In this document: positions 27,985 through 36,854 of the stretch, piece by piece
How the letters are laid out: each line of letters begins with the position of its first letter
Numbering within the stretch: position 1 is the stretch's first letter
DNA from: Virgibacillus senegalensis
Lineage (GTDB): Bacteria > Bacillota > Bacilli > Bacillales > Amphibacillaceae
Assembly: GCF_000821245.2 (NCBI RefSeq)
Contig: NZ_LN611423.1
Coordinates: 135,654 to 199,653, forward strand
DNA: 64,000 bases
Direction: 5' to 3'
Program-made: the position numbers and the translations under genes
Notes under the pieces: generated by a model
Seen by the model: the letters and a program-made list of their open reading frames with translations, nothing else
Database searches by the model: none
What the model was told of the DNA's origin: nothing

Positions 27985-28416
27985 TTATTGGGACAGATGC
28001 TTTCTCTGGCACCTCGTCACCCAATCTATCAAAAAGTCCCGATCTTCCGGAAAACATAGCTCTAAATCCTTTAACTCATCGACACTTTTCCAAGAAATAT
28101 CATATATCAAATCGTCAGGGTCTTGAATAACCCGCTCACCGCCGATAACTTCAGCTAAAAAGTAATGCACTTCAACAAATATATCGAGCGTTTTATCCCT
28201 ATAGCTTTTCAGCTTTATTTCCTCCCCTATCTCCACCAGATAACCGGTCTCTTCCTCCATCTCCCTCATGCAGCATGCTTCGAACGTTTCATTTTGTTCC
28301 CATCCTCCAGATGGGACAGTCCATTTTTTAACCTCTTCCGGTTTTCCTTGTAAAACCATAAGCAATTCACCAAGCTGATTAACGCAAATACCTGCAGAAC
28401 CAAACCATTTTTTCAT
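27985..28416 (-). CDS. Nudix hydrolase
   Basis: A 143-residue Nudix-fold pyrophosphohydrolase acting on a nucleoside diphosphate linked to another group; the substrate is not predictable. The Nudix box is visible as GGWEQNETFEACCMREMEEE followed by TGY, with the metal-binding REMEEE. The frame extends to 28437, but AAGGAG is 9 nt before ATG 28416, giving MKKWFGSAGICV. It precedes the RDD gene by 16 nt on the same strand. Confidence 0.9.
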   Translation of the reverse strand: MKKWFGSAGICVNQLGELLMVLQGKPEEVKKWTVPSGGWEQNETFEACCMREMEEETGYLVEIGEEIKLKSYRDKTLDIFVEVHYFLAEVIGGERVIQDPDDLIYDISWKSVDELKDLELCFPEDRDFLIDWVTRCQRKHLSQ

Positions 28417-28515
28417 TCTAGCTAACTCCTTTTCCATCTTTTACGTGACTTTTTCAATGAAAAAAACTTGCCTATTCCCTAATAAATTAAACAGAGATAT
28501 CCTTGTAAACCTCTG

Positions 28516-28743
28516 TCAGTTTTTGTTTTTCCGATCACTATTCCTTTGTTGATATAATGTAGCATTAAACAGTAATATAGCCACTAAAAGAATGGTAAGC
28601 ATTATAGTATCGATTAGCGGCTTTTTCGTGCTCAATACCATTGCAAGGAACGTATAAATCAGAACAAATAGGACAAACAGATTCCTTTGAATTCTAATCT
28701 TCCTCACCCACAATCTTATCCGTATTAAGATGCACTTCATCAT
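28516..28743 (-). CDS. Putative small membrane protein
   Basis: A 75-residue frame with two hydrophobic segments (LFVLFVLIYTFLAMVL and TIMLTILLVAILLFNATLY) between basic ends. The ribosome site is poor at both the ATG at 28743 and an internal GTG at 28707. It overlaps the end of the 53-aa frame at 28694-28855 in another register. Two membrane helices argue that it is or was coding. No family is recognised. Confidence 0.45.
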   Translation of the reverse strand: MMKCILIRIRLWVRKIRIQRNLFVLFVLIYTFLAMVLSTKKPLIDTIMLTILLVAILLFNATLYQQRNSDRKNKN

Positions 28744-28855
28744 TTAGAGCGACTTCAAAAAAAGTGATATACATCATAAAATAGTTCATGAAAGCCACAT
28801 GAAGATTATGAAATTGACTTTTTTTATGTTTTCCTGGACCTAAAGCTACCAACAT
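28694..28855 (-). CDS. Putative short protein, 53 aa
   Basis: Translating from ATG 28853-28855 gives 53 residues (MLVALGPGKHKKSQFHNLHV, then aromatic-rich FMNYFMMYITFFEVAL and an acidic end VGEED). AGGTGA upstream is about 17 nt away, too far to be convincing. The frame is open for several more codons upstream, so this may be the tail of a decayed larger gene. No family is recognised. Confidence 0.33.
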   Translation of the reverse strand: MLVALGPGKHKKSQFHNLHVAFMNYFMMYITFFEVALNDEVHLNTDKIVGEED

Positions 28856-28899
28856 ATTATCTAGATCTTCTTCACCTATTTACAGCATGTCCTTTCTCA

Positions 28900-29151
28900 C
28901 TAGTCAATCTTCCTCAAACAATGGAAGGACCACGTTCTGTTCTCGGTCAAGTCAATCGGTTTTTCCGATTCCATTTCATCTAAGTCTTTTTCAAAAGTAT
29001 CTTTGAATTGCTCTACGTCTTCGAGATATCCATCAACCATTACCGGATCTGGTTTGTAAGCGTACGTTTTATGGAGACTGAAGATAGAATAGGGATAAAA
29101 CCAGGTCACTGCCAGGATAATAACCAGGACAAAACCAACCGCACCAACCAT
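28900..29151 (-). CDS. Putative membrane-anchored small protein
   Basis: An 83-residue frame with one N-terminal membrane helix (VGAVGFVLVIILAVTWFYPY) and an acidic soluble part (YLEDVEQFKDTFEKDLDEME). The coding frame continues upstream through KWRNPCGKNDKKI without a standard start codon or a good ribosome site, so the true start is unclear or mutated. It stands first in a run of three weak small frames. The hydrophobic-then-acidic pattern looks like real protein. No family is recognised. Confidence 0.45.
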   Translation of the reverse strand: MVGAVGFVLVIILAVTWFYPYSIFSLHKTYAYKPDPVMVDGYLEDVEQFKDTFEKDLDEMESEKPIDLTENRTWSFHCLRKID

Positions 29152-29232
29152 AATCTTTTTGTCATTCTTGCCACATGGGTTCCTCCATTTTATGAAGCGC
29201 GGCTATTGCTACCCCATAAGCTATAAACTCCT

Positions 29233-29847
29233 TCAAACTAAATTATACAATTGCTGAAAATCTCTAATAATGTACTCAGCATGAGGGTTTGTATCTTCCA
29301 GCTCTGTATAGTAACAAGCACTTATACCGGCGTTTTTTGCAGACAATAAATCCAGATTCCTGTCCCCTATCATGATTGCTTCAGTGGGTTTGATGCCATG
29401 TTTCTTTATTAGATGCCGAATGGCAGCGGGACTCGGTTTTCGTTCAAATCCATGTTGAGAGGTGATGAAATCCGAAAAATATTCATCCAACCCGAACTTC
29501 TTTAGTAATCTAATGGATGACTCTCCTCTATGGGTGTACAAGTAATTTTTTCGGTCGGTTGAATGAATGTACTTACAAACCTCCGTAATTCCTTCAAAAG
29601 GTTTGGAAGAATCAGCTTCCATTTCTTTTCTACGTATTTGATAATTTGTCTTAAATGCATTGTCTATTTGGTACTTCTTTTCATAATAATCAATGGCAGC
29701 TGACATCGAAATCTTCATTTGTTTCATTATGCTTTCAACTGGCTCTTCTACCCCTCGCTCTTGAAGCGCTGCTTGAAAGGTTTTGGCCATCACCGGGTAA
29801 GTATCAAAAAGGGTGCCGTCGAAATCCCATATGATGTGCTTGTACAT
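29233..29847 (-). CDS. HAD-superfamily hydrolase (subfamily IA)
   Basis: A 204-residue phosphatase-type enzyme. Motif I is IIWDFDGTLFDTYP with the nucleophilic Asp, motif II is NYLYTHRGES, the Lys of motif III is in FERKPSPAAIRHL, and motif IV is AIMIGDRNLDLLSAKNAG. The cap is the helical C1 type seen in phosphoglycolate phosphatases. The substrate is unknown. It is part of a minus-strand run of small-molecule enzyme genes. Confidence 0.9.
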   Translation of the reverse strand: MYKHIIWDFDGTLFDTYPVMAKTFQAALQERGVEEPVESIMKQMKISMSAAIDYYEKKYQIDNAFKTNYQIRRKEMEADSSKPFEGITEVCKYIHSTDRKNYLYTHRGESSIRLLKKFGLDEYFSDFITSQHGFERKPSPAAIRHLIKKHGIKPTEAIMIGDRNLDLLSAKNAGISACYYTELEDTNPHAEYIIRDFQQLYNLV

Positions 29848-29900
29848 ATTCTGACTCCTCCTGTAAAATTCTTTTCTTCTTTTGAACCAGTCCCTTTGTT

Positions 29901-30743
29901 CTATAACGTCTTGTTACTTTGTGGTCTTACAAAACTGGTTCTTTCGATTACTTCTGATAAGTCGATTTCGGGATGTTCCTGCTGGACCAATCCATAGATT
30001 TCTTGAAGCAATCCTTCAAGTTTCCGAATGCTTTCCTCAGGAGGTGCCGTGAAGACAGACGGAAGGCTTCTCGAAATATTTTTTGGTGCTACTTTCATCC
30101 TTTCCAAGGTACGCTTTTGCCATTTAAAAGCAGGGTGATGCACATATACCCGATTTAACCCAAAAAGCATTCCCATGATGTTCGACTGGACAGAAGTGAT
30201 CACCTTATAAAGCATCAACCAATCTTCTCTGGCAAGCAATGCTTCACGATTACTCCATCTGTTGCCTAAATCAAGATTTTCTCTAATCATGGCCGAGCCC
30301 AGTTCTTCAGGATATACTTCCACTTTCTTTTTTAGTTGATCAATGGTTCTCTCACCGGCAAGCGGAATCCCGTCATAAACAGTAGCCGTCAAGCATTGTT
30401 TATCGAAGTCTGTATCATAATTTAAGACTACCTCATCGAGAATCCGGTGGATGGTATTTGTCAAAAAGTTACTTATCTCTAACTTGACTCCTTGTGTTAT
30501 GTACGTTTCCGACCACTCTTCTTCTTCAAAAGGGTAATAATCGATGATCCTTCCATTAACATCATTAATAGGACTTTTTCTATCCTCATCATTTGGACTT
30601 TCTTTCCAGAACACAAATAATTCGATGTCAGAGTAATCATCCTGCCAATTGCGCGCCACCGATCCGCCAAGCAAGACCCCTTCAACTTTATCGTTTTGCA
30701 TGTATATTTCCGAAAGGTCCGTTGCCAATCGTAATAAATCCAT
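29901..30743 (-). CDS. Nucleotidyltransferase-domain protein
   Basis: A 280-residue protein with an N-terminal nucleotidyltransferase fold. The signature GGSVARNWQDDYSDIELFVF gives the GS...D-x-D motif that binds metal and NTP. The rest is helical, as in aminoglycoside adenylyltransferase-like and DUF4037-like proteins. A resistance or small-molecule nucleotidylation role is possible but not supported by specific residues. The ATG at 30743 has AAAGGGGGAG upstream. Confidence 0.82.
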   Translation of the reverse strand: MDLLRLATDLSEIYMQNDKVEGVLLGGSVARNWQDDYSDIELFVFWKESPNDEDRKSPINDVNGRIIDYYPFEEEEWSETYITQGVKLEISNFLTNTIHRILDEVVLNYDTDFDKQCLTATVYDGIPLAGERTIDQLKKKVEVYPEELGSAMIRENLDLGNRWSNREALLAREDWLMLYKVITSVQSNIMGMLFGLNRVYVHHPAFKWQKRTLERMKVAPKNISRSLPSVFTAPPEESIRKLEGLLQEIYGLVQQEHPEIDLSEVIERTSFVRPQSNKTL

Positions 30744-30774
30744 CTAACTCTCCCCCTTTCAACGCCTTTCCCAC

Positions 30775-31458
30775 TCAACCTGTATTATCGATCACGAATG
30801 GATGGTATTCATCAACCAAGATCTGCACATTATTTGCTAACGATAGACGGAGTGGATACACAGCTGCTGCTTTGCTCGAGAAAATCCATCTTCTCCCCGG
30901 CTGGGTCAACAATAGGAAGACCTCTGTCTCCCTCTCTCCTATAAAGTTAAGCGAGGAGCCATTTATTGGCTCGTTATCCCGTTCTTTTAACCCGAACTTC
31001 TTTAGCTGTTCACCCGCTGCAATGGCATCCTCTACTGTTAGACTGATTTCGCTGATGTTTACAATGTTTTTTGTCGAGAAGGGCCCCTCTTCCGATTCCG
31101 TGATAGAATGCCTGGCAATGAATTCTACAATATTACCTGCCGGATCATAAAAATAAAAGGAACGCGCAGATAAGTGGGGAAAGTCAGCTTCATCTTCTCC
31201 GTTCTCCAGATTTAAATCGACTTTCCGTTTCACCCATGCCTTTGCTTCATAGAACTTGTTTTCCGGAATAGAAAAGGCAAAATGATAGTAAGGTTCTCCT
31301 CGTGCATCTTTCCCAGTAAATACTAGTTTGCTGGAGCCCGCAGCTATTTGAAAGCTATCTCGACCTTCATCTGTTAATGGAAACCCTAGAACGTTTGTAT
31401 AAAAATCTTTCATCTTCTCTACCTTACTGGTTTTCAAGGTAACTTGCTTTATTTGCAT
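30775..31458 (-). CDS. VOC family protein, two-half glyoxalase/dioxygenase-like
   Basis: A 227-residue vicinal-oxygen-chelate protein. The first half opens KQVTLKTSKVEKMKDFYTNV and has the SFYFYDPAGNIVEFIAR strand with the metal-site Glu. The second half starts about residue 130 (VNISEISLTVEDAIAAGEQL). Paired VOC modules are typical of catechol-dioxygenase-like or glyoxalase-like enzymes; the substrate is unknown. It lies 12 nt downstream of another VOC gene, so the two were probably co-transcribed. Confidence 0.85.
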   Translation of the reverse strand: MQIKQVTLKTSKVEKMKDFYTNVLGFPLTDEGRDSFQIAAGSSKLVFTGKDARGEPYYHFAFSIPENKFYEAKAWVKRKVDLNLENGEDEADFPHLSARSFYFYDPAGNIVEFIARHSITESEEGPFSTKNIVNISEISLTVEDAIAAGEQLKKFGLKERDNEPINGSSLNFIGERETEVFLLLTQPGRRWIFSSKAAAVYPLRLSLANNVQILVDEYHPFVIDNTG

Positions 31459-31470
31459 CGTTTTCCCCCT

Positions 31471-31875
31471 TTAAATACCGTGCGTATTCATTAGTACAAT
31501 TCGCCAGCCATCGGGATCTTCGATTGTTTTCCCCTTTTCTTTCCAATAATGATTTTCCGGTTCCGCTTCACCATATCCCATATCGTTCAGCCGCTGAGCT
31601 ACCTTCTCTTGTTCATCCTTATCCGGTATATAAAAAACCAACAGATTGTCTTTTGTTGGAGCGGGACAAGGACTTCCGTCTACATGACGGGTGAATTCTA
31701 AATGGTAAGGAAGATCAGGCAGTCCAAAAATAACACCTTCATACCCTCGGTGACCCGAGAATGTTGTAAGTATCTTGAGTCCCAGCCCTTGTTCATAAAA
31801 ACGAATCACCTCATCAAACTTATCAGTGGGTCTCGCGATTCTAATTTGAGAGGCGGAAAAATCAGTAAACTTCAT
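31471..31875 (-). CDS. VOC family protein (YycE-like)
   Basis: A 134-residue single VOC module. The opening ASQIRIARPTDKFDEVIRFY, the middle LPYHLEFTRHVDG and the ending KTIEDPDGWRIVLMN are the betaalphabetabetabeta landmarks with candidate metal residues. It resembles B. subtilis YycE, of unknown function. It is the first of two adjacent VOC genes on the minus strand. Confidence 0.87.
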   Translation of the reverse strand: MKFTDFSASQIRIARPTDKFDEVIRFYEQGLGLKILTTFSGHRGYEGVIFGLPDLPYHLEFTRHVDGSPCPAPTKDNLLVFYIPDKDEQEKVAQRLNDMGYGEAEPENHYWKEKGKTIEDPDGWRIVLMNTHGI

Positions 31876-32030
31876 CGTCTTCCCCTTTCCTTAACAACAG
31901 ATTTACGCATCATGCTTTGTATTTACCCTATTAGCTACCCTCATTTTAACATTCATTTCCATTGTTTATTAGAAAAATCTGAAAAAACAAGGAAATACGA
32001 TAGCTATCAACCAGCATCGCTCCATCATAA

Positions 32031-32062
32031 AAAGCCTAAACCATCGTGTGATTTAGGCTTTT
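32031..32062 (-). terminator. Terminator after the Gfo/Idh gene
   Basis: AAAGCCTAAA pairs with TTTAGGCTTT, with a T-run on the minus-strand side. It lies about 28 nt beyond the stop codon. Confidence 0.8.
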
Positions 32063-32089
32063 ACTTGTCTTCTGTTTTACCATTTGTAT

Positions 32090-33076
32090 CTATCGCTCGT
32101 CTGCCGGAAAATGAACACCCGTCTGGTTACGGATTTCTTCCAGCACCCTGGCCGTTTCCAGCGATCGCTCGAGCGTACAGATTTCCGATTCGGTCTTCCC
32201 TTGCTTGATCAGCTCAACAAACGCCTCTGCTTCATAAAACATTCCATTTTCCACTTGGGGTCTGCTAATATCCTCCGTGCTGCCATCTTTGTACTTGATT
32301 TCCACATGGGTCGGCGTGTTGATATTGTCTACAAGAATACTTCCTTTTTCCCCCTGGATTTCGGAAGGAAGATAGGAATTGGCTATTTTGGAATACATTA
32401 CAGAACCGTTGAAGTCAGGGTAATCAAAAATGGCGCTACCTTGACCATCGACGCCGGAATCAAGCATCAGGCCGCTTGCCGTGATACGCTCCGGGCTGCC
32501 GAATAGCGTAACCATGGGATAGATGCAATACACGCCGATATCCATCAACGATCCGTTGGAAAAAGCCGGGTTGAATGCATTGAGCACGGTCCCTTCCTTA
32601 TAGGCATCATAGCGGGAAGAGTATTGGCAGTAGCTGGCAAAATAGCGACGGACCGTCCCGATTTTCTCCAGGTTGTCCTGTATCGCTTGAAAGTTAGGAA
32701 GGAAGACAGTCTTCAACGCTTCCATCAGTAAAACACCGTTTCGTCTGGCAGTTTCAATCATGTGCTCTACTTCCTGACTATTCGAAGCAATCGACTTTTC
32801 CACCAACACATGCTTGCCATGCTCCATGCATAAAATCGCCTGCTCGGCATGTAACGAATTAGGACTGGCAATATAGACAGCATCAAAAGCATCGCTAGCC
32901 GCAAACTCCTTTAAATCTGTATATGTATGTTCGGCCCCGTGCTTTTCTGCAAAGGAACGGGCTTTCTCCGCTTTCCTGGAGTACACAGCTGTCAATTTAA
33001 AACCATCTACCTGTGCCGCTCCATCAAGAAATTTTTCCGTTATCCAGTTGGTACCGATTATTCCGAATCTCACCAT
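32090..33076 (-). CDS. Gfo/Idh/MocA family oxidoreductase
   Basis: A 328-residue NAD(P)-dependent dehydrogenase of the sugar / inositol type. The N-terminal Rossmann fold begins VRFGIIGTNWITEKFLDG. The catalytic Lys lies in the EHGKHVLVEKSIA motif. The C-terminal half is the alpha/beta dimerisation domain with the conserved LMDIGVYCIYP. The substrate is unknown. It stands alone with its own terminator. Confidence 0.93.
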   Translation of the reverse strand: MVRFGIIGTNWITEKFLDGAAQVDGFKLTAVYSRKAEKARSFAEKHGAEHTYTDLKEFAASDAFDAVYIASPNSLHAEQAILCMEHGKHVLVEKSIASNSQEVEHMIETARRNGVLLMEALKTVFLPNFQAIQDNLEKIGTVRRYFASYCQYSSRYDAYKEGTVLNAFNPAFSNGSLMDIGVYCIYPMVTLFGSPERITASGLMLDSGVDGQGSAIFDYPDFNGSVMYSKIANSYLPSEIQGEKGSILVDNINTPTHVEIKYKDGSTEDISRPQVENGMFYEAEAFVELIKQGKTESEICTLERSLETARVLEEIRNQTGVHFPADER

Positions 33077-33147
33077 TTTCTAACCCCCATATCTTTAATC
33101 CTTCAAAACAAACGCCGGTCTACGTTACCCGCAGTCCCGGCATCTGA

Positions 33148-33462
33148 TCAATCTTCCTCTACTTCCTTATCTTTTTGTTCCAGGCGGTCAAGCACCATGG
33201 AATAAGCATCATTCCCGTAATTCAAGCAGCGTTTCACACGGGAGATTGTGGTGGTCGACGCATTTGATTCCTCGACGATGACACCATACGTGTCGCCTTC
33301 GCGGAGCATTTTTGCGACCAGCAGCCGCTGTGCAAGTGCCTGAATCTCACTGATCGTGGCGATGTCGTCGAAAAACCGGTAGCATTCTTCCCGATCCTTC
33401 AAGCTAAGGATGGCATCAAACAGTCGATCCAGCTGCTCGCCCCGTAATTTATCTATTTGCAT
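33148..33462 (-). CDS. yerC: TrpR-like protein YerC/YecD
   Basis: A 104-residue all-helical DNA-binding protein related to the Trp repressor fold. The sequence IATISEIQALAQRLLVAKML followed by TYGVIVEESNASTTTISRVKR shows the helix-turn-helix. The regulon is not established. Its position downstream of yerB matches B. subtilis. Confidence 0.92.
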   Translation of the reverse strand: MQIDKLRGEQLDRLFDAILSLKDREECYRFFDDIATISEIQALAQRLLVAKMLREGDTYGVIVEESNASTTTISRVKRCLNYGNDAYSMVLDRLEQKDKEVEED

Positions 33463-33502
33463 TTTCCTACACTCCTTGTAAGAGGTTGTCCAAACACGTT
33501 TC

Positions 33503-34570
33503 TTAGTTGATGGTAACCGTTTCTTGGAGGCTTTTGCTGTCCGGTATTACGTTGATCCAAGTTTTACCCGGGACAAACCCGACTGGTTCACCATCTTTCA
33601 CCGGCAGGATCCTCCCATCGAAGTTTTCCCACTGGACTTCCTGTACTTTCCCTTTTTGAAGCAAGTACGCCGGTCCGCCGGATTCCATATCGACTTCGCG
33701 TCGGCCAGCATCATCGATGACCTCATGATGGGTGGCCATAATGAGGATGTTATCTAATTGTACCGCTTCCTCACCATCCAGTTCAACTGTCTGGCTATCT
33801 CCATTATAACGCAAGTATTTGTCCAATTCCTCATCATAAACATATCGGACAGGAGTATCATTGTAAGAAAATGAAACTTCAGAGGCACTATCTCCAGGAA
33901 CATCCGCTGTTTCTTCACCGTTTAAAAACGGAAGCGGCTCATAATCCGCCTGCATCTCATAGCCTTTTCCCTCGGCAACCTCTTTCACAGCCGCAAACTG
34001 TAAATAGGAATTGTGAGGAGCTACACGATCGGAAGACCTTTTGAACAAATGACCGTCGTTATCATAATATGCACCATTCAAATGATCGGCCGCTCCGTTT
34101 TTCAGCATATCCTCGATAAAGTTAGCAGCACCGTGATACACATAGAGCGCTCCATAATCATCTGCCAGATTGAAGTAATAAGGCCGGGCACTTCTCACCG
34201 GACCGATCACGTCTGGCTGTTCACTGTGAAACAGTGCCATGAATCTGGTAATTCTTCCTTCCGCCAGAATCTCAAAAACGATATCCGCTTTCGACAGCCC
34301 GGATTGCGGTCTCGCCTTATGATGATTGTTTACCATGACCGCGACAATCCGGTTATCAACCGGTTCGTTTGTGGCAATTCCAGTCAACGGATAGACATTC
34401 TCATACTCGGATTCTTCTGGTTCTTCCGGTTCAGCAGCCGGTTCCTCCTGTTCCTGTTCGTCCGCTGGTTCAGGTTCCGGTCCTTGAGACTGCTCGTCCT
34501 TCGAGCAAGCAGCTGCCAATACGACGATTAGCAGCAGGCCAAAAGCAAGCATCATCCATTTATTTTGCAT
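33503..34570 (-). CDS. yerB: DUF3048 domain lipoprotein (YerB)
   Basis: A 355-residue exported lipoprotein. The signal ends in the lipobox LAAAC, and the next stretch is a long Glu/Pro-rich linker (EPEPADEQEQEEPAAEPEEP). The DUF3048 domain follows (PLTGIATNEPVDNRIVAVMV, FHSEQPDVIGPVRSARPYYF). Function is unknown; it is a conserved envelope protein of Bacillaceae. GTG 34579 could start the frame, but ATG 34570 has AAAGGTG at proper distance. Neighbours yerA and yerC are as in B. subtilis. Confidence 0.93.
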   Translation of the reverse strand: MQNKWMMLAFGLLLIVVLAAACSKDEQSQGPEPEPADEQEQEEPAAEPEEPEESEYENVYPLTGIATNEPVDNRIVAVMVNNHHKARPQSGLSKADIVFEILAEGRITRFMALFHSEQPDVIGPVRSARPYYFNLADDYGALYVYHGAANFIEDMLKNGAADHLNGAYYDNDGHLFKRSSDRVAPHNSYLQFAAVKEVAEGKGYEMQADYEPLPFLNGEETADVPGDSASEVSFSYNDTPVRYVYDEELDKYLRYNGDSQTVELDGEEAVQLDNILIMATHHEVIDDAGRREVDMESGGPAYLLQKGKVQEVQWENFDGRILPVKDGEPVGFVPGKTWINVIPDSKSLQETVTIN

Positions 34571-34617
34571 TCCCCACACACCTTTGTCTTTTTTCTCTCT
34601 TTGTTTTATCCTCTATT

Positions 34618-36360
34618 CTACCGCATGATGGCCGGAAAAAGAACCTCCTTCTTCTTTACATCGATGATTCCCTGCGGCGTAATCCGTATAAACGGCAAGT
34701 GGGTCGACGATAAAAACAACAAATTATACACCGGATCATGGTAACGATACCCAAACGCCTTCAATGTTGATTTCAGTTCTCTTTCTTTCTCGATCAGCTC
34801 ATCCACTTCCCCATCGAACATCATCCCAGCTAAAGGCAGAGGCATTTCATAAATGATTTCCCCTTGATGAGCGAGGACAATTCCGCCGCCAATCTCTTTC
34901 ATTCTTTGGAATGCCAGCAACAAATCCCGTTTACTCTTCCCAATCAACACAATATCACCTGTATTGGAATAAGAGCTGACCAAGCCGCCTAGTTTATTGG
35001 TGAAGCCTTTGATGACAGTATTGACCCGCCATCCCCCCTCGCGGCTGGCCAGCATAAGAAATGCTTCCTCATACTTGTCCTCGATTTCATCCACAGTGAC
35101 ATCCAACGTCAAAGCAACTGGTTTGATGATGACATCGTTGACCATTTCCAAACCGATTGGAATCGAAAACTGTAAATCGCCGTCTTCCAACTCCCAATCC
35201 AGCTCCAGTGGTCCAATTCCATACTTGTTCCAATCAATAGAACGCTCATGCGGTACCTGGCTGCCATCACGCTTTATCCACTGACCTTTGGCAATTACCG
35301 ACACAGGGTCCGGGTTGTCTTTTGTTTCGAGCAGGTTGATATGTGCCACCTGTCCTGGTGCGATACTGCCTAGTCTGTCGCGCATATTGAAGTGTTTGGC
35401 TGCATTGTAACTGGCCATCATATAAGCATCTTCGACCGGGACTCCTTGTTCCAGGGCTATGCGGATGCACTGATTCATCATGCCTTTTTCATAAAAAGAA
35501 GGTGTCGATCCATCCGTGGTCATCGTAAGCTGGTCGAACTGATCCACGCCAAGTTGTCTGATTTCCTTGAGTATTTCTGGTAAATCAGGTCGGATCGAGG
35601 AATAGCGCAGTCCTACCTGATACCCGTTTTGCAGACGTTCCACCACCTCCTGCCCGGACATGGATTCGTGATCGGCACTGGCGCCGAGCAGCTTCATTTT
35701 AACCAAGGTATGCTCCGAGGCTCCCGGAAAATGGCCTTCGATCGGTTTTCCCAACCGTTTGGATTCCTGCATCCAGTACAATATTTGATCATCGTCCTCC
35801 AATACCTGCGGCCACGAGGTAAGCTCCCCGCCTTGGACAACCGCTTCATGTTCAAGCCAGGACAGAACCTGCGAATTGCTGAACACACCAAGTTCTTCCT
35901 GTAAAGAGGATTGGGCATCGAATCTGGCCCACCAATACATCGAAATGGGTAATTCCATAAATCGATCCATTAGTGTAAACGCTCTCTTAACATCCAATAA
36001 ATAAAGCCAAATCAGGTTGTCATTCATCAAGGTTGTCGTTCCAGACTGGGCAGCATATTCACTCAACTGATGCGGATTATATAATTGCGATGGGTGGGCG
36101 TGCGGCTCGATGTAACCCGGTACAGCGTACTTCCCCTTACAGTCGGTTACTTCGGTCCCTTCGATATTTTGCGGCAGGCGTTCCCCGACATAAACGATAC
36201 GATCCTGATACACCCAAATATGTGCTTTGATCCATTTTTTAAGAAAGACATTTAAATAAACGACATTTTTCAATAATAATGTCGGAGCAATCAAACCGTC
36301 GATGACGGAAACATGTTCACGTAATTGTTTATTTCTCCAGCGATAGCGATGCTCATTCAT
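34618..36360 (-). CDS. yerA: Adenine deaminase-like amidohydrolase (YerA)
   Basis: A 580-residue metal-dependent amidohydrolase. The metal ligands appear in GYIEPHAHPSQLYN, and further conserved sites are GHFPGASEHTLVK, GASADHESMSGQEV and MTTDGSTPSFYEKG. The C-terminal half is the adenine deaminase C-terminal domain. It is annotated as a putative adenine deaminase, but YerA-type proteins diverge from true AdeC and the activity is not proven. The location between the pur operon and yerB, as in B. subtilis, fits a purine role. Confidence 0.92.
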   Translation of the reverse strand: MNEHRYRWRNKQLREHVSVIDGLIAPTLLLKNVVYLNVFLKKWIKAHIWVYQDRIVYVGERLPQNIEGTEVTDCKGKYAVPGYIEPHAHPSQLYNPHQLSEYAAQSGTTTLMNDNLIWLYLLDVKRAFTLMDRFMELPISMYWWARFDAQSSLQEELGVFSNSQVLSWLEHEAVVQGGELTSWPQVLEDDDQILYWMQESKRLGKPIEGHFPGASEHTLVKMKLLGASADHESMSGQEVVERLQNGYQVGLRYSSIRPDLPEILKEIRQLGVDQFDQLTMTTDGSTPSFYEKGMMNQCIRIALEQGVPVEDAYMMASYNAAKHFNMRDRLGSIAPGQVAHINLLETKDNPDPVSVIAKGQWIKRDGSQVPHERSIDWNKYGIGPLELDWELEDGDLQFSIPIGLEMVNDVIIKPVALTLDVTVDEIEDKYEEAFLMLASREGGWRVNTVIKGFTNKLGGLVSSYSNTGDIVLIGKSKRDLLLAFQRMKEIGGGIVLAHQGEIIYEMPLPLAGMMFDGEVDELIEKERELKSTLKAFGYRYHDPVYNLLFLSSTHLPFIRITPQGIIDVKKKEVLFPAIMR

Positions 36361-36640
36361 GCAAATTCTCCTATTCTCTGATTGTTTTTTCTATCGTACC
36401 ATAAGGTATCTTCCCAAAGTAAGCGGTTGCAAGTTAATATAACAAAATTTTCATATTTTCTAATATCATTCTATTCATGCATACAGTTTTTATTAAGAAG
36501 GAAGTCAGTACCGTTTGAAAACCGTGCTTTATTCCTGCAGCATGAGTGTTTCTACCTCTTTGTGGCAAAATCATACGGGATGAGCAGCTGCCAATCGTTA
36601 AATAGAGGAAAAGCTTTCTTATATATAAGAAAAAATGTTA

Positions 36641-36765
36641 GCAGCGGAGGAAATACTCGAAGACTCCAGCGGGAGGAAAGGCATCGGTGAGACCCCGCAA
36701 AGCGAAGCTTGAGGAGGCTCACCAGCCGCCCGCGGAAAGCGAAGGGTATTTCCGCAGCGCGCAGT
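36641..36765. repeat. Bacillaceae-type interspersed palindromic repeat
   Basis: A G+C-rich imperfect palindrome: GCGGAGGAAATAC at the left and GTATTTCCGC at the right, enclosing CAGCGGGAGGAAAGGCATCG, GAGACCCCGC and CCGCCCGCGGAAAGCGAAG. Repeats of this style are scattered through many Bacillaceae genomes. The rest of 36361-36640 has no gene. Confidence 0.72.
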
Positions 36766-36825
36766 ACACTTATAAAAACGGTCTTATTTTAGTATCGGAA
36801 ATGTCGGGAAAATGTTAAGGACATG

Positions 36826-36854
36826 AAAAGACAGCCGGCGAGCGGCTGCCTTTT
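36826..36854 (-). terminator. Terminator of the pur operon
   Basis: AAAAGGCAGCCG pairs with CGGCTGTCTTTT on the minus strand, immediately at the purD stop codon. Confidence 0.8.
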
